From: Candidatus Micrarchaeota archaeon
GTDB lineage: Archaea > Micrarchaeota > Micrarchaeia > Micrarchaeales > Micrarchaeaceae
Assembly (NCBI GenBank): GCA_028866575.1
Contig: JAGWHU010000006.1
Span: forward strand, 1 to 64,000
Direction: 5' to 3'
Length of the DNA: 64,000 bases
This document shows positions 25,235 through 32,463 of this stretch, one piece after another. The position numbers and the translations under genes were made by a program. Numbering within the stretch: position 1 is the first letter of the stretch; every line of letters begins with the position of its first letter. Under the pieces are notes generated by a model. The model was not told where the DNA came from, did not search any database, and was given only the letters and a program-made list of their open reading frames with translations.

Positions 25235-25771
25235 TCATCTATAGGATTTCTGGAACCTTGCCCTTGCCTTCGGTCCCTTGAACTTCTTGGGCTCCACCCT
25301 TCTGGTATCGTCTATCAGAATGAACCTGTCGTAGCGTATGTACTCCTGCCTTATCGCGTCGCTCTTGGAGGCCGCAACTATGCTCTTCGCTATTGCCCCC
25401 CTTACCGCCTGTGCCTGCGCGCTCTGGCCGCCTCCGTATACGCTTACCCTTATGTCTATGCCCCTGGCTTGCTGCTCCGTTGCGCCGGAGACGTAAAGGG
25501 GCTCGAGCATCAGCCTGCGCAGCTCTATCGGCTCGACCACGTTTATGTCAAAGCCGTTCACCCTTATCTTGCCTGTTCCGCCCCTGGAGGATGCCCTTGC
25601 CACTGCGCTCTTCCTCTTGCTCTTCACGAACTCGATATGCTGCTTCACCGGCGCTTTCTTCTGCGCCTTCCTTCTAGGAGCCCTTTTCTTCGGAGCTTCC
25701 TTCTGGGGCTTCTCCTCTTGCACTTCGGGCTTTGCCTCAGCCTCTACCGTTTGTGTTGTTGTTTCAGCCAT
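25235..25771 (-). CDS. rps9: Ribosomal protein uS9
   Basis: A 178-residue small-subunit protein whose C-terminal tail reaches the P-site tRNA. The core from about residue 45 carries the family motifs KSAVARASSRGGTGKIRVNG, YGGGQSAQAQAVRGAIAKS and the tail KGPKARARFQKSYR. The first 45 residues are a Glu/Lys/Ala-rich extension absent from typical archaeal uS9 (about 130-135 residues), so the protein is longer than usual. AGTGACA before the ATG is the ribosome binding site. Part of the rpoD cluster. Confidence 0.95.
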   Translation of the reverse strand: MAETTTQTVEAEAKPEVQEEKPQKEAPKKRAPRRKAQKKAPVKQHIEFVKSKRKSAVARASSRGGTGKIRVNGFDINVVEPIELRRLMLEPLYVSGATEQQARGIDIRVSVYGGGQSAQAQAVRGAIAKSIVAASKSDAIRQEYIRYDRFILIDDTRRVEPKKFKGPKARARFQKSYR

Positions 25772-25778
25772 TTGAATG

Positions 25779-26237
25779 TCACTTCGCTTTGTTGTATCCG
25801 AGCAGCTTGGAGAGGTCGCCTATGTAGACGTAGCCTACGTACATGCTCTTGGGCGCCTTTGTCCTTATCTCTATGGGCTTTCGTCCATTTAATTCTTTTG
25901 GAGTGCCAACGAAGACCTTGAGCCTCTTGAACGCGCTCTTCCCCGAGGGCTTCTTGTGGTACGGGAGCATGCCCCTTATTATGCGCCTCACCAGCATGTC
26001 CGGCCTCCTGGGCCAGTACGGCGAGTGCTCCGGGTTCTCCTTCTCCTGCAGCCTCAGTCGCACCTTGTACCTTTTAGCTATCATCTGCTTGTTGCCGCTT
26101 ATGAATGCCTTCTCCGCGTTTATGACAACTACGCTCTTCCCGTTCATCAGGTCCTTGGCCACTGTGCTTGCAAGCCTTCCTAGCACCTTGTCCCTAGCAT
26201 CATAAACGTTATAATCCTTGTATTCGTTCTGCTCCAT
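25779..26237 (-). CDS. rpl13: Ribosomal protein uL13
   Basis: A 152-residue large-subunit protein. Typical segments are VYDARDKVLGRLASTVAKDLMNGKSVVVINAE, SPYWPRRPDMLVRRIIRGMLPYHKKPSGKSAFKRLKVFVGTP and a conserved short end. It lies between rpl18e and rps9 with gaps of 6 and 7 nt. GTGAT upstream of the ATG is the ribosome binding site. Confidence 0.95.
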   Translation of the reverse strand: MEQNEYKDYNVYDARDKVLGRLASTVAKDLMNGKSVVVINAEKAFISGNKQMIAKRYKVRLRLQEKENPEHSPYWPRRPDMLVRRIIRGMLPYHKKPSGKSAFKRLKVFVGTPKELNGRKPIEIRTKAPKSMYVGYVYIGDLSKLLGYNKAK

Positions 26238-26243
26238 GCAAAA

Positions 26244-26597
26244 TCACACTATTATGCGTATGTTCTTCTCGCCCAGCATTTCCTTTATGCTCATGATCCT
26301 GCATCCGGAGCCGCCTAGGCTCTTTAGCGCGCTTTCCGAGAATTCCATCGCTGCTATGTTCACCTTGTGCCCCAATGAGCCTGTTGACAGCACCTTTCCG
26401 GGCACTACAACGTTGTCGCCCTCCTTGGTGTTCTTCTCTATCTTGGAGAGGTTCACCTCGATTTTCTTCCTTGTGGGCGATGCCGCAAGCCTGTGCACCC
26501 TCTTCCACAGCTTGGGGTAGTGCTTGCCCCTCGACGCCTCGTCCAGCATTGCGAGCCATTCGCGCACGTTCGATTTCTCTGCGTTTGTTGCCTTCAT
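26244..26597 (-). CDS. rpl18e: Ribosomal protein eL18
   Basis: A 117-residue archaeal/eukaryal large-subunit protein. Recognised from WKRVHRLAASPTRKKIEVNLSKIE, VVVPGKVLSTGSLGHKVNIAAMEFSESA and the C-terminal MLGEKNIRIIV. It is the second protein gene of the rpoD cluster, preceded by a tRNA-Leu gene. AGAGGTAAGCTC just before the ATG includes the ribosome binding site. Confidence 0.95.
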   Translation of the reverse strand: MKATNAEKSNVREWLAMLDEASRGKHYPKLWKRVHRLAASPTRKKIEVNLSKIEKNTKEGDNVVVPGKVLSTGSLGHKVNIAAMEFSESALKSLGGSGCRIMSIKEMLGEKNIRIIV

Positions 26598-26630
26598 TGA
26601 GCTTACCTCTGATGTTATTTCACCGTTTTA

Positions 26631-26747
26631 TGCGGGGGACGAGATTTGAACTCGTGCAGTCTCTAAAGACACAGGAGTTCTGCGCGAAATTCGCATTAAA
26701 TTCCACACCTCAGTCCTGCGCATTTGGCCATGCTCTGCCACCCCCGC
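26631..26747 (-). tRNA. tRNA-Leu(GAG) with a 30-nt intron
   Basis: A 117-nt gene with acceptor GCGGGGG/CCCCCGC, discriminator A, long class II variable arm (GTCT/AGAC stem) and T-arm ACGAG-TTCAAAT-CTCGT. Anticodon stem CAGGA (26714-26718) pairs with TCCTG (26672-26676). Anticodon GAG is 26709-26711. An intron of about 30 nt (26678-26707) sits at the canonical 37/38 position and must be removed by the archaeal splicing endonuclease. The gene begins one base after the rpoD stop codon and is embedded in the ribosomal operon, so its 5' end is probably produced by RNase P from the polycistronic transcript. Confidence 0.9.
26678..26707 (-). other. tRNA-Leu intron
   Basis: About 30 nt between anticodon-loop positions 37 and 38, with flanks that can form the helix needed for splicing. 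The exact boundaries may shift by one or two bases. Confidence 0.7.
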
Positions 26748-26748
26748 A

Positions 26749-27324
26749 TTAAATTTTCTTAACTTCCTTCTCTATTTCCTTCAATTCCTCTTTAATTGCG
26801 CTGAAAGCCTTATTAATGATTTCTTTGGGTGGCATTTGACCAAATGTTTCAACGTAGAAGTTGAACGTGCTTTCATCCTCCTGATCGTAAGTTATGAGCC
26901 CCGGCTGGAACTTCGAATGCCTTGCGCCGTTGCCGAGTATCGCCTTGCAGTCTATCCTGAGGCGCTGCTCGCTGGCCAGCTTTATTATCGGTATGTTTTC
27001 GTTTGCTACCTTTACCTCCTTGTCCTTTCCCTCCAGCTCCTTCGAGTACACTACCTTCGGCCCCTCTGCATCCAGCGTGAACAGTATAGCGTCGTCTTCG
27101 GAGTACCCGCTGCTTGGGGTGCTTATCGGTATGAGGCCTATCCTGTGCGCGACATACTCGTCGAACATCGCGCTGGAGTTCTCGTAGAACGTCACGGTGT
27201 CTATTGCAAAGCACTTTACGTGGTTTGTCGCGACTCTCCTCAGCGCGTTCGCATACCCGTTGGTTGCGCCCTTCAGCGCAAACCTGAATACCTTGTTGTT
27301 GTCTTCTAAGCTTTCTATTTTCAT
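26749..27324 (-). CDS. rpoD: DNA-directed RNA polymerase subunit D (Rpb3)
   Basis: About 191 residues, the archaeal Rpb3/alpha-like subunit that nucleates polymerase assembly with RpoL. The dimerisation fold is clear (NALRRVATNHVKCFAIDTVTFYENSSA, EYVAHRIGLIPISTP). Some archaeal RpoD proteins carry a ferredoxin-like 3Fe-4S/4Fe-4S domain in the middle; here it is absent, since the protein has only two cysteines, and the length matches the short form. ATG 27324 has GAGTGA close upstream. A TTG at 27336 lies about 25 nt from a CTATTTAGC element and could be a leaderless start. First gene of the cluster. Confidence 0.93.
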   Translation of the reverse strand: MKIESLEDNNKVFRFALKGATNGYANALRRVATNHVKCFAIDTVTFYENSSAMFDEYVAHRIGLIPISTPSSGYSEDDAILFTLDAEGPKVVYSKELEGKDKEVKVANENIPIIKLASEQRLRIDCKAILGNGARHSKFQPGLITYDQEDESTFNFYVETFGQMPPKEIINKAFSAIKEELKEIEKEVKKI

Positions 27325-27423
27325 CGATTCACTCAAAGAGTAGTAAAGAAACTGCTAAATAGCATCGCTAAGTATATAAAACGTTAAAATTATTGTATAA
27401 TCATATTTAAATACCTTTATGGT

Positions 27424-28035
27424 GTGGGATTGAGCTTCGAAAGCATATTCGGGAATGACGTAAAAGGCGAATTGAGCAAAAGCGAATATGTCCGCAGGTT
27501 CAAGGAGCGCGTCCACATGTCAAAGAGCAGGATGGACGAGTATTCCGAGGCGGAGTACCTGGAGGTCGGCGATTCATTCGAAATGCACTACACCGACGAT
27601 TCGGAAAAGAGGTACGTGGCCGCAACCGGCCTTACGTATGACCTAATTGTGAGCCTTTTCGACGTGAACACAAGGAGCTCGCTCGTGTGCAGGACCTTCA
27701 AGGACCCGAAGATCCTTGAGGAGGAGATGCTCCGGTTCATAAAAAGCATGGGGAAACGCAGCAAAATAGAATCAAGGATAATAGGCATGCAGAGCGGCTA
27801 TGAGGACTTCTACACCATTCTCGACTACGTTGCGGAGCTGCTGGTAAAAAACAGGATAAAGCTTGTTGAAGTGGATTTGTTCGGGAGCAATACCAGGCAC
27901 ATAGCTATAGATTTGAAGCTAGGCACCACGTACAACGTGCTGATGGAGGACAGGCTCTACAGGGCAGGCGAGCTTGCAAACAATTTGACGCTCGAGAACT
28001 TCCAGAATGCGCTGATGCAGAAATCCAAGGCGTAA
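27424..28035 (+). CDS. Uncharacterised protein, weakly CheD-like
   Basis: A 203-residue soluble protein. The central part (YVAATGLTYDLIVSLFDVNTRSSL) and the later part (RIIGMQSGYEDFYTILDYVAELLVKNRIKLVEVDLFG followed by a beta hairpin) follow the order of secondary structure of CheD-type deamidases. The catalytic Cys and His positions of CheD are not conserved (Thr-Tyr in place of Ser-Cys), so if related it is inactive. TATA (ATATTTAAATA, 27403-27413) is close to the start; GTG 27424 or TTG 27430 may be used. Family assignment is an inference. Confidence 0.5.
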   Translation: MGLSFESIFGNDVKGELSKSEYVRRFKERVHMSKSRMDEYSEAEYLEVGDSFEMHYTDDSEKRYVAATGLTYDLIVSLFDVNTRSSLVCRTFKDPKILEEEMLRFIKSMGKRSKIESRIIGMQSGYEDFYTILDYVAELLVKNRIKLVEVDLFGSNTRHIAIDLKLGTTYNVLMEDRLYRAGELANNLTLENFQNALMQKSKA

Positions 28036-28038
28036 TAA

Positions 28039-28584
28039 TCAGAGATATCTTGTGTGCAAATCTGTGTATACCGGCCCTTTGCCCGTGAGCACGCTCTTCC
28101 TGAGCGTTATCCTGTCGCAGACGAATTCCCCGAATTCAACCGATGAGTTCCTTTCAACGAACTCCCCGATTGCTTGCCTGTCGAAACCCTTTATCCTTGC
28201 AATGGTGAGGTGCGGGATGTATTCCCTGCTTTCGATGACTATGCCCGAGTCCCTGACAGCATTGGCGAGCGACCCGTACATGTCTATCATCTCTTTTTTC
28301 CCGATGCCGATTTTTGCGAACAACACCCTTGGCGCTCTTCCGGGAAGAGTATCAACCCCTTTCACTGAAGACTTGAAGGGCTTTGCCTCAACGGCGTTCA
28401 TTGCGCCTTTGACCAGCAATATCTTTTCCTCGCTTATTTCGCCGAGAAACAGCAGGGTTATGTGCATGTTCTCCTTTGACACTGGCCGCGCCCTCTCTTC
28501 CAGTTCGCGGTCCAATTCCAATATGCCATCCTTGATATGGTCTGGCAAATCTATGGCTATGAATGCCCTGACTGCATCATCCAT
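28039..28584 (-). CDS. thpR: RNA 2',3'-cyclic phosphodiesterase (ThpR/LigT)
   Basis: A 181-residue 2H phosphoesterase that opens 2',3'-cyclic phosphates on RNA ends and can act as a 2'-5' RNA ligase in vitro. Both catalytic HxT motifs are present: HITLLFLG (His41/Thr43) and HLTIARIK (His125/Thr127), in the expected symmetrical arrangement. Length is standard. It could take part in tRNA-end processing along with the splicing of the intron-containing tRNAs here. It converges on the preceding gene with a 3-bp gap. Confidence 0.93.
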   Translation of the reverse strand: MDDAVRAFIAIDLPDHIKDGILELDRELEERARPVSKENMHITLLFLGEISEEKILLVKGAMNAVEAKPFKSSVKGVDTLPGRAPRVLFAKIGIGKKEMIDMYGSLANAVRDSGIVIESREYIPHLTIARIKGFDRQAIGEFVERNSSVEFGEFVCDRITLRKSVLTGKGPVYTDLHTRYL

Positions 28585-28626
28585 GTATTAATCAGGCAGG
28601 GCATAAAAATAAATATTGCTGCGAAG

Positions 28627-30036
28627 CTATCCCTTCCTTGACTCCTCGCTCTCCTGCGGCACATCCTGCACGTATTTCCCGTTGAGGCAGGAGAGGCAGA
28701 GGTCCTTTTCCCTTACCCCTATAGCACTGACAAGGTCTGGTATTGTCGGGTAATAAAACGAGTCCGCGCCGATTTTGGCAGCTACAAGCTCGCTCATCTT
28801 TTCATGCTTCCTGTCCATGTACTGCCTTGCTATGAGGTCCTTGTTGTAGAAATCCAATCCGAAGTGGCACTGGCTTATTATCGGAGGGCACGAAACAGCT
28901 ATATGCACCTCGTTCGCTCCAGCATCCCTCAGCTCCTTTATGGTCCCTGCGATCGTCGTGCCCCTGACAAGGCTGTCATCCATCAAAAGTACCCTGTTGC
29001 CTTTTACGACCTCTGCCACTACGCTCAATTTTTTGTTTACTACGTTTACCCTCAATTTCTGGTCCTCCTGCATGAAGCTCCTCTTCGATTCGTACCTGTC
29101 CTTCACTATCCCCATTCGGATTGGTATACCTGTAGCCTGGTTGTACCCGTACGCAACGGATATGCCTGAATCAGGCACAGGCACTATGCAATCTACGTCC
29201 GGCCTGTAGTTCCCGGCTATCCTGAACCCCATGCTTTCCCTCATCTTGTACACGTTGGCGCCCTCTATCGTGGAATCAGGCCTGCACATGTATATCCACT
29301 GGAACATGCAGTACTGCTTTTGCTGCGATTCAAACAGCTGGTAGGTCCTGACTCCGGTCCTGTCTATTTCCAGCATCTCGCCTGGAGCGATGGGCCTGTA
29401 CGGCGCGTCAAGGTATTTCCTCGAAAGTGTTACGGGCTCCGAAGCTACAAAGAAACCCCTTTCGTTCTGGCCGAAAAACAGCGGCATGTACCCGTACTTG
29501 TCCCTTGTGGCTATGAGCTTCGGGCTCTTGCCCCCAATAACTATTGCAAGCGAATAGGAGCCTATTGTCATTCCCAGCCTGCTCCTCATTTCTCCTGAAA
29601 GATCGTTATCGCCTATGCCCCTGCCGAGCAGCATTCCCAATGCTCTCGTATCCGATACCCCGTTCCCTTCAATCCTGAGGATCGACTTTATGCCCTTGTC
29701 GTTTGCTATGTTGCCGTTGTGGCTTATCGCGTACTGTATGCCTGATTCCGTCTCGAGCTGTATCGGCTGCGCGTTGCTCATGCTGCTTTCCGAGGATGTT
29801 ATGTACCTGGTGTGCCCTATCAGCATGTTGCCCCTCAGTGCATTGCTGAATATCTTGGAATCCCTCACGAGGCCTAGCTCTTTCTGCGTCGCTATCCTCC
29901 CATTGCCGTCAAGGACAGCAACTCCGTGCGCATTCTCGCCGCGATGATTGAGCGTACCGAGGCCGGTGCTTGCAACCGCCTTGAGATCGTCCTCTCCGTC
30001 CTTAAGCACTATTCCAAGAACCCCGCAGGCCATCAT
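28627..30036 (-). CDS. purF: Amidophosphoribosyltransferase (PurF)
   Basis: About 469 residues; catalyses the first step of purine synthesis, PRPP plus glutamine to 5-phosphoribosylamine. The N-terminal nucleophile hydrolase domain starts MMACGVLGIV, whose Cys4 becomes the N-terminal nucleophile after processing. The phosphoribosyltransferase domain has the PRPP loop VLLMDDSLVRGTT. I start at ATG 30036 rather than a longer frame because a TATA element (minus CTATTAAAAAG, 30055-30065) lies about 24 nt upstream and the Cys must be near the N-terminus. C-terminal CLSCLNGKY includes a Cys pair also found in Fe-S-containing PurF. Divergent from pyrG. Confidence 0.95.
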   Translation of the reverse strand: MMACGVLGIVLKDGEDDLKAVASTGLGTLNHRGENAHGVAVLDGNGRIATQKELGLVRDSKIFSNALRGNMLIGHTRYITSSESSMSNAQPIQLETESGIQYAISHNGNIANDKGIKSILRIEGNGVSDTRALGMLLGRGIGDNDLSGEMRSRLGMTIGSYSLAIVIGGKSPKLIATRDKYGYMPLFFGQNERGFFVASEPVTLSRKYLDAPYRPIAPGEMLEIDRTGVRTYQLFESQQKQYCMFQWIYMCRPDSTIEGANVYKMRESMGFRIAGNYRPDVDCIVPVPDSGISVAYGYNQATGIPIRMGIVKDRYESKRSFMQEDQKLRVNVVNKKLSVVAEVVKGNRVLLMDDSLVRGTTIAGTIKELRDAGANEVHIAVSCPPIISQCHFGLDFYNKDLIARQYMDRKHEKMSELVAAKIGADSFYYPTIPDLVSAIGVREKDLCLSCLNGKYVQDVPQESEESRKG

Positions 30037-30054
30037 ATATGATTGCCAACCAAT

Positions 30055-30065
30055 CTTTTTAATAG
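30055..30065 (-). promoter_or_regulatory. TATA element of purF
   Basis: Minus CTATTAAAAAG about 24 nt before ATG 30036, consistent with a leaderless message. Confidence 0.55.
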
Positions 30066-30109
30066 TGCATCTTGGCCAGCACAAAAAAATAAAAGGAAAC
30101 CGCACAAAA

Positions 30110-30120
30110 CTTTTTAAAAG
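30110..30120 (+). promoter_or_regulatory. TATA element of pyrG
   Basis: CTTTTTAAAAG, centred about 24 nt before GTG 30139. purF and pyrG promoters lie back to back, 45 nt apart, so the two nucleotide-synthesis genes may share regulation. Confidence 0.55.
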
Positions 30121-30138
30121 CTGTCATACAAAGCGTAT

Positions 30139-31740
30139 GTGCCAACCAGATACCTTGTAGTTTTGGGTTCGCTGCTTAGCGGCATAGGCAAGGGCATAGC
30201 CTCTTCCTCGATAGCAAAGGTGCTCTCCACATACGACCTGAACGTGATGCCGCTGAAGTTCGACGGCTACCTGAACTACGACTGCGGAACCATGAACCCA
30301 CTGAAGCACGGTGAGGTGTTCGTGCTTGACGACAAGAGCGAAGTCGACATGGACTTCGGGACGTATGAGCGCTTCCTGAACAGGGACTTCAACGGCGCCT
30401 TCTCGCTTACCGGTGGGAAGCTTTTCAGCGAGATAATAGCCAAGGAGAGGAAGGGCGACTTCCTAGGAAGCGACGTGCAGATAATACCGCACATGACCGA
30501 CCTGATACTGAAGAAGCTCAAGAGAACTGCGGAGGAGAACAAGCTAGACGTCATGCTCATAGAAGTTGGCGGAACTGTGGGAGACATAGAGAACAGCTAC
30601 TTCATAGAGGCGATAAGGGAGCTGGCAATCAAGGAGAAGGTCGTGTTCGTCGCTGTCACGTACGTTCCGGAGCTGGATGTAGTGGGCGAGCAGAAGACAA
30701 AGCCCACGCAGCTTGCCTTGCGCTCGCTCATGCAGATAGGGATACAGCCCGACTTCATAATAACGAGGTCGGAGAACCCATTGAAGGGCACCACAAGGGA
30801 CAAGATAGCGCTGTTCGCCAACCTTCCCCCTGAGCACATAATAGACAACCGCGACACCAACAACATATACAGGGTGCCGATAAATTTCATGGATAACGGA
30901 TTCGCCAAGCTGCTGCTCGAGGAACTGGGATACGGCACTATGGAGCCTAACGGCAAGAAGCTGGAGTCCTGGAAGAGTTACATATCAAGCATGGAGGACG
31001 GAAACAAGGATGTCAACATAAGCATAGTGGGCAAGTACGTCAACCTGCACGATTCGTACGTTAGCATAAACGAGGCCATAGTGCATGCATCGGCAGCCCT
31101 GGGGGTTCATCCGGTGATACGATGGATAGAGGCGGAGAGGTTCGAGGAGGACGAATCGAGGATAGCCAATTCGCTGGAAAAATCCAACGGCATACTCGTG
31201 CCCTACGGGTTCGGCTCAAGGGGCACAGAGGGCATGCTCAGCGCGATAAGATACTCGAGGGAGAACAGGATACCTTACCTGGGGATATGCTTCGGGATGC
31301 AGCTCATGGCGATAGAGTTCGCAAGGAACGTGGCCGGGCTCTCCGGCGCGAACTCGTCTGAAATAGACATGTCCTCGGCGCACAAGATAATAGACATAAT
31401 GGAGACGCAGAAGGGCGTGACGGAGAAGGGGGGAACGATGCGCCTGGGATCCTGGCCTGCAAAGGTAAGGAAAGGAACATACGCCTATGACGCATACAGG
31501 GAGGAGCTCATACACGAGAGGCACAGGCACAGGTACGAATTCAACAATTCCTACAGGGAATCGCTCGAGTCCCTTGGCCTCAGGATAAGCGCAACCACCC
31601 CTGACGACAGGCTTGTTGAAATCATAGAATGGAAGGATTCATTCGGCATGGGGACGCAGGCGCACCCTGAGCTGAAGTCCAGGCCCGAGCGCCCTGCGCC
31701 TATGTTCGTCGAATTCATAAAACATGCTGCTGGGCTTTAA
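30139..31740 (+). CDS. pyrG: CTP synthase
   Basis: A 533-residue enzyme that aminates UTP to CTP using ATP and glutamine. The N-terminal synthase domain (residues 1 to about 265) has the P-loop region GSLLSGIGKGIASSS and IEVGGTVGDIE. The C-terminal class I glutamine amidotransferase domain has the nucleophile Cys384 in GICFGMQ and the His509/Glu511 pair in AHPELKSRP. Full length. It starts with GTG (MPTRYLVV), placed by the TATA at 30110-30120. The overlapping ATG at 30137 is out of frame. Confidence 0.97.
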   Translation: MPTRYLVVLGSLLSGIGKGIASSSIAKVLSTYDLNVMPLKFDGYLNYDCGTMNPLKHGEVFVLDDKSEVDMDFGTYERFLNRDFNGAFSLTGGKLFSEIIAKERKGDFLGSDVQIIPHMTDLILKKLKRTAEENKLDVMLIEVGGTVGDIENSYFIEAIRELAIKEKVVFVAVTYVPELDVVGEQKTKPTQLALRSLMQIGIQPDFIITRSENPLKGTTRDKIALFANLPPEHIIDNRDTNNIYRVPINFMDNGFAKLLLEELGYGTMEPNGKKLESWKSYISSMEDGNKDVNISIVGKYVNLHDSYVSINEAIVHASAALGVHPVIRWIEAERFEEDESRIANSLEKSNGILVPYGFGSRGTEGMLSAIRYSRENRIPYLGICFGMQLMAIEFARNVAGLSGANSSEIDMSSAHKIIDIMETQKGVTEKGGTMRLGSWPAKVRKGTYAYDAYREELIHERHRHRYEFNNSYRESLESLGLRISATTPDDRLVEIIEWKDSFGMGTQAHPELKSRPERPAPMFVEFIKHAAGL

Positions 31741-31779
31741 AAACCTTAAGTGACAATCCCATTCTAGTGCGCTGATCTT

Positions 31780-32451
31780 ATGGCATATGGCGTGATAAAG
31801 ATAATAATGGACAACAGGGAGAGGAACGGCACCCTGCTGGAAGCCCTAGAATCCGCAGGCATAGAGATAGAGCTGAGGACGCTGCACGTTGGTGATTATG
31901 TCGTCTCGGACAGGGTGTGCATAGAGCGCAAGACTGTAAGCGACTTCGAGAGCTCCATAATGAACGGCAGGCTCTTCGAGCAGATAAAGAGGCTGAAGGA
32001 AAGCTACGAGATGCCCATGCTGGTACTTGAGGGCGACGCCGAATACTTCAAGCTGAAGAGCAGCGTGATAAACGGCGCCATAGCATCCCTGTACATAGAC
32101 TACGGCATAATGGTTATGCATACGCAGGATGCCAAGGACACTGCGCTGATGCTGGCCAGCATGGCAAGGCACGAGCAGCTGGACCACGAGCGACATCCAT
32201 CCCTGAAGGGCGGCGCAAGGTCCTTCACCGAAAGCCAGTTCCAGGAGCGCGTCATAGGCAACATACCCGGGATAGGGCCGAAGCTGGCAAGGTCGCTTCT
32301 AACGCACTTCAGGAGCATAAGGGGCATAGCGAATGCAGATGAAAGCGAGCTCATGAAGGTCGAGAAGATCGGAAGGAAAAAGGCGCATCTGATAAGGAGC
32401 ACGCTCAACGGCAGGTATGAAAATGATGAGGATTCAGATGCGGAGCCGTAG
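31780..32451 (+). CDS. xpf: XPF/ERCC4-type structure-specific nuclease, short form
   Basis: A 223-residue endonuclease cutting 3'-flap and fork structures in repair and restart of replication. The ERCC4 nuclease core is visible: DNRERNG, GDYVV (38-42) and the catalytic ERKTVSDF (Glu49-Arg-Lys51). A tandem helix-hairpin-helix domain follows (IGNIPGIGPKLARSLL, VEKIGRKKAHLI) for DNA binding and dimerisation. There is no N-terminal helicase, as in the crenarchaeal type; euryarchaeal Hef has one. It would normally need PCNA as partner. Acidic C-terminal end. Confidence 0.92.
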   Translation: MAYGVIKIIMDNRERNGTLLEALESAGIEIELRTLHVGDYVVSDRVCIERKTVSDFESSIMNGRLFEQIKRLKESYEMPMLVLEGDAEYFKLKSSVINGAIASLYIDYGIMVMHTQDAKDTALMLASMARHEQLDHERHPSLKGGARSFTESQFQERVIGNIPGIGPKLARSLLTHFRSIRGIANADESELMKVEKIGRKKAHLIRSTLNGRYENDEDSDAEP

Positions 32452-32463
32452 TAATTTAAATGT

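Noticed and set aside
25025-25921. 298-codon plus-strand frame
   Set aside because: Antisense to rpoN, rps9 and rpl13, which are certain; a long open frame is expected on the opposite strand with this codon usage.
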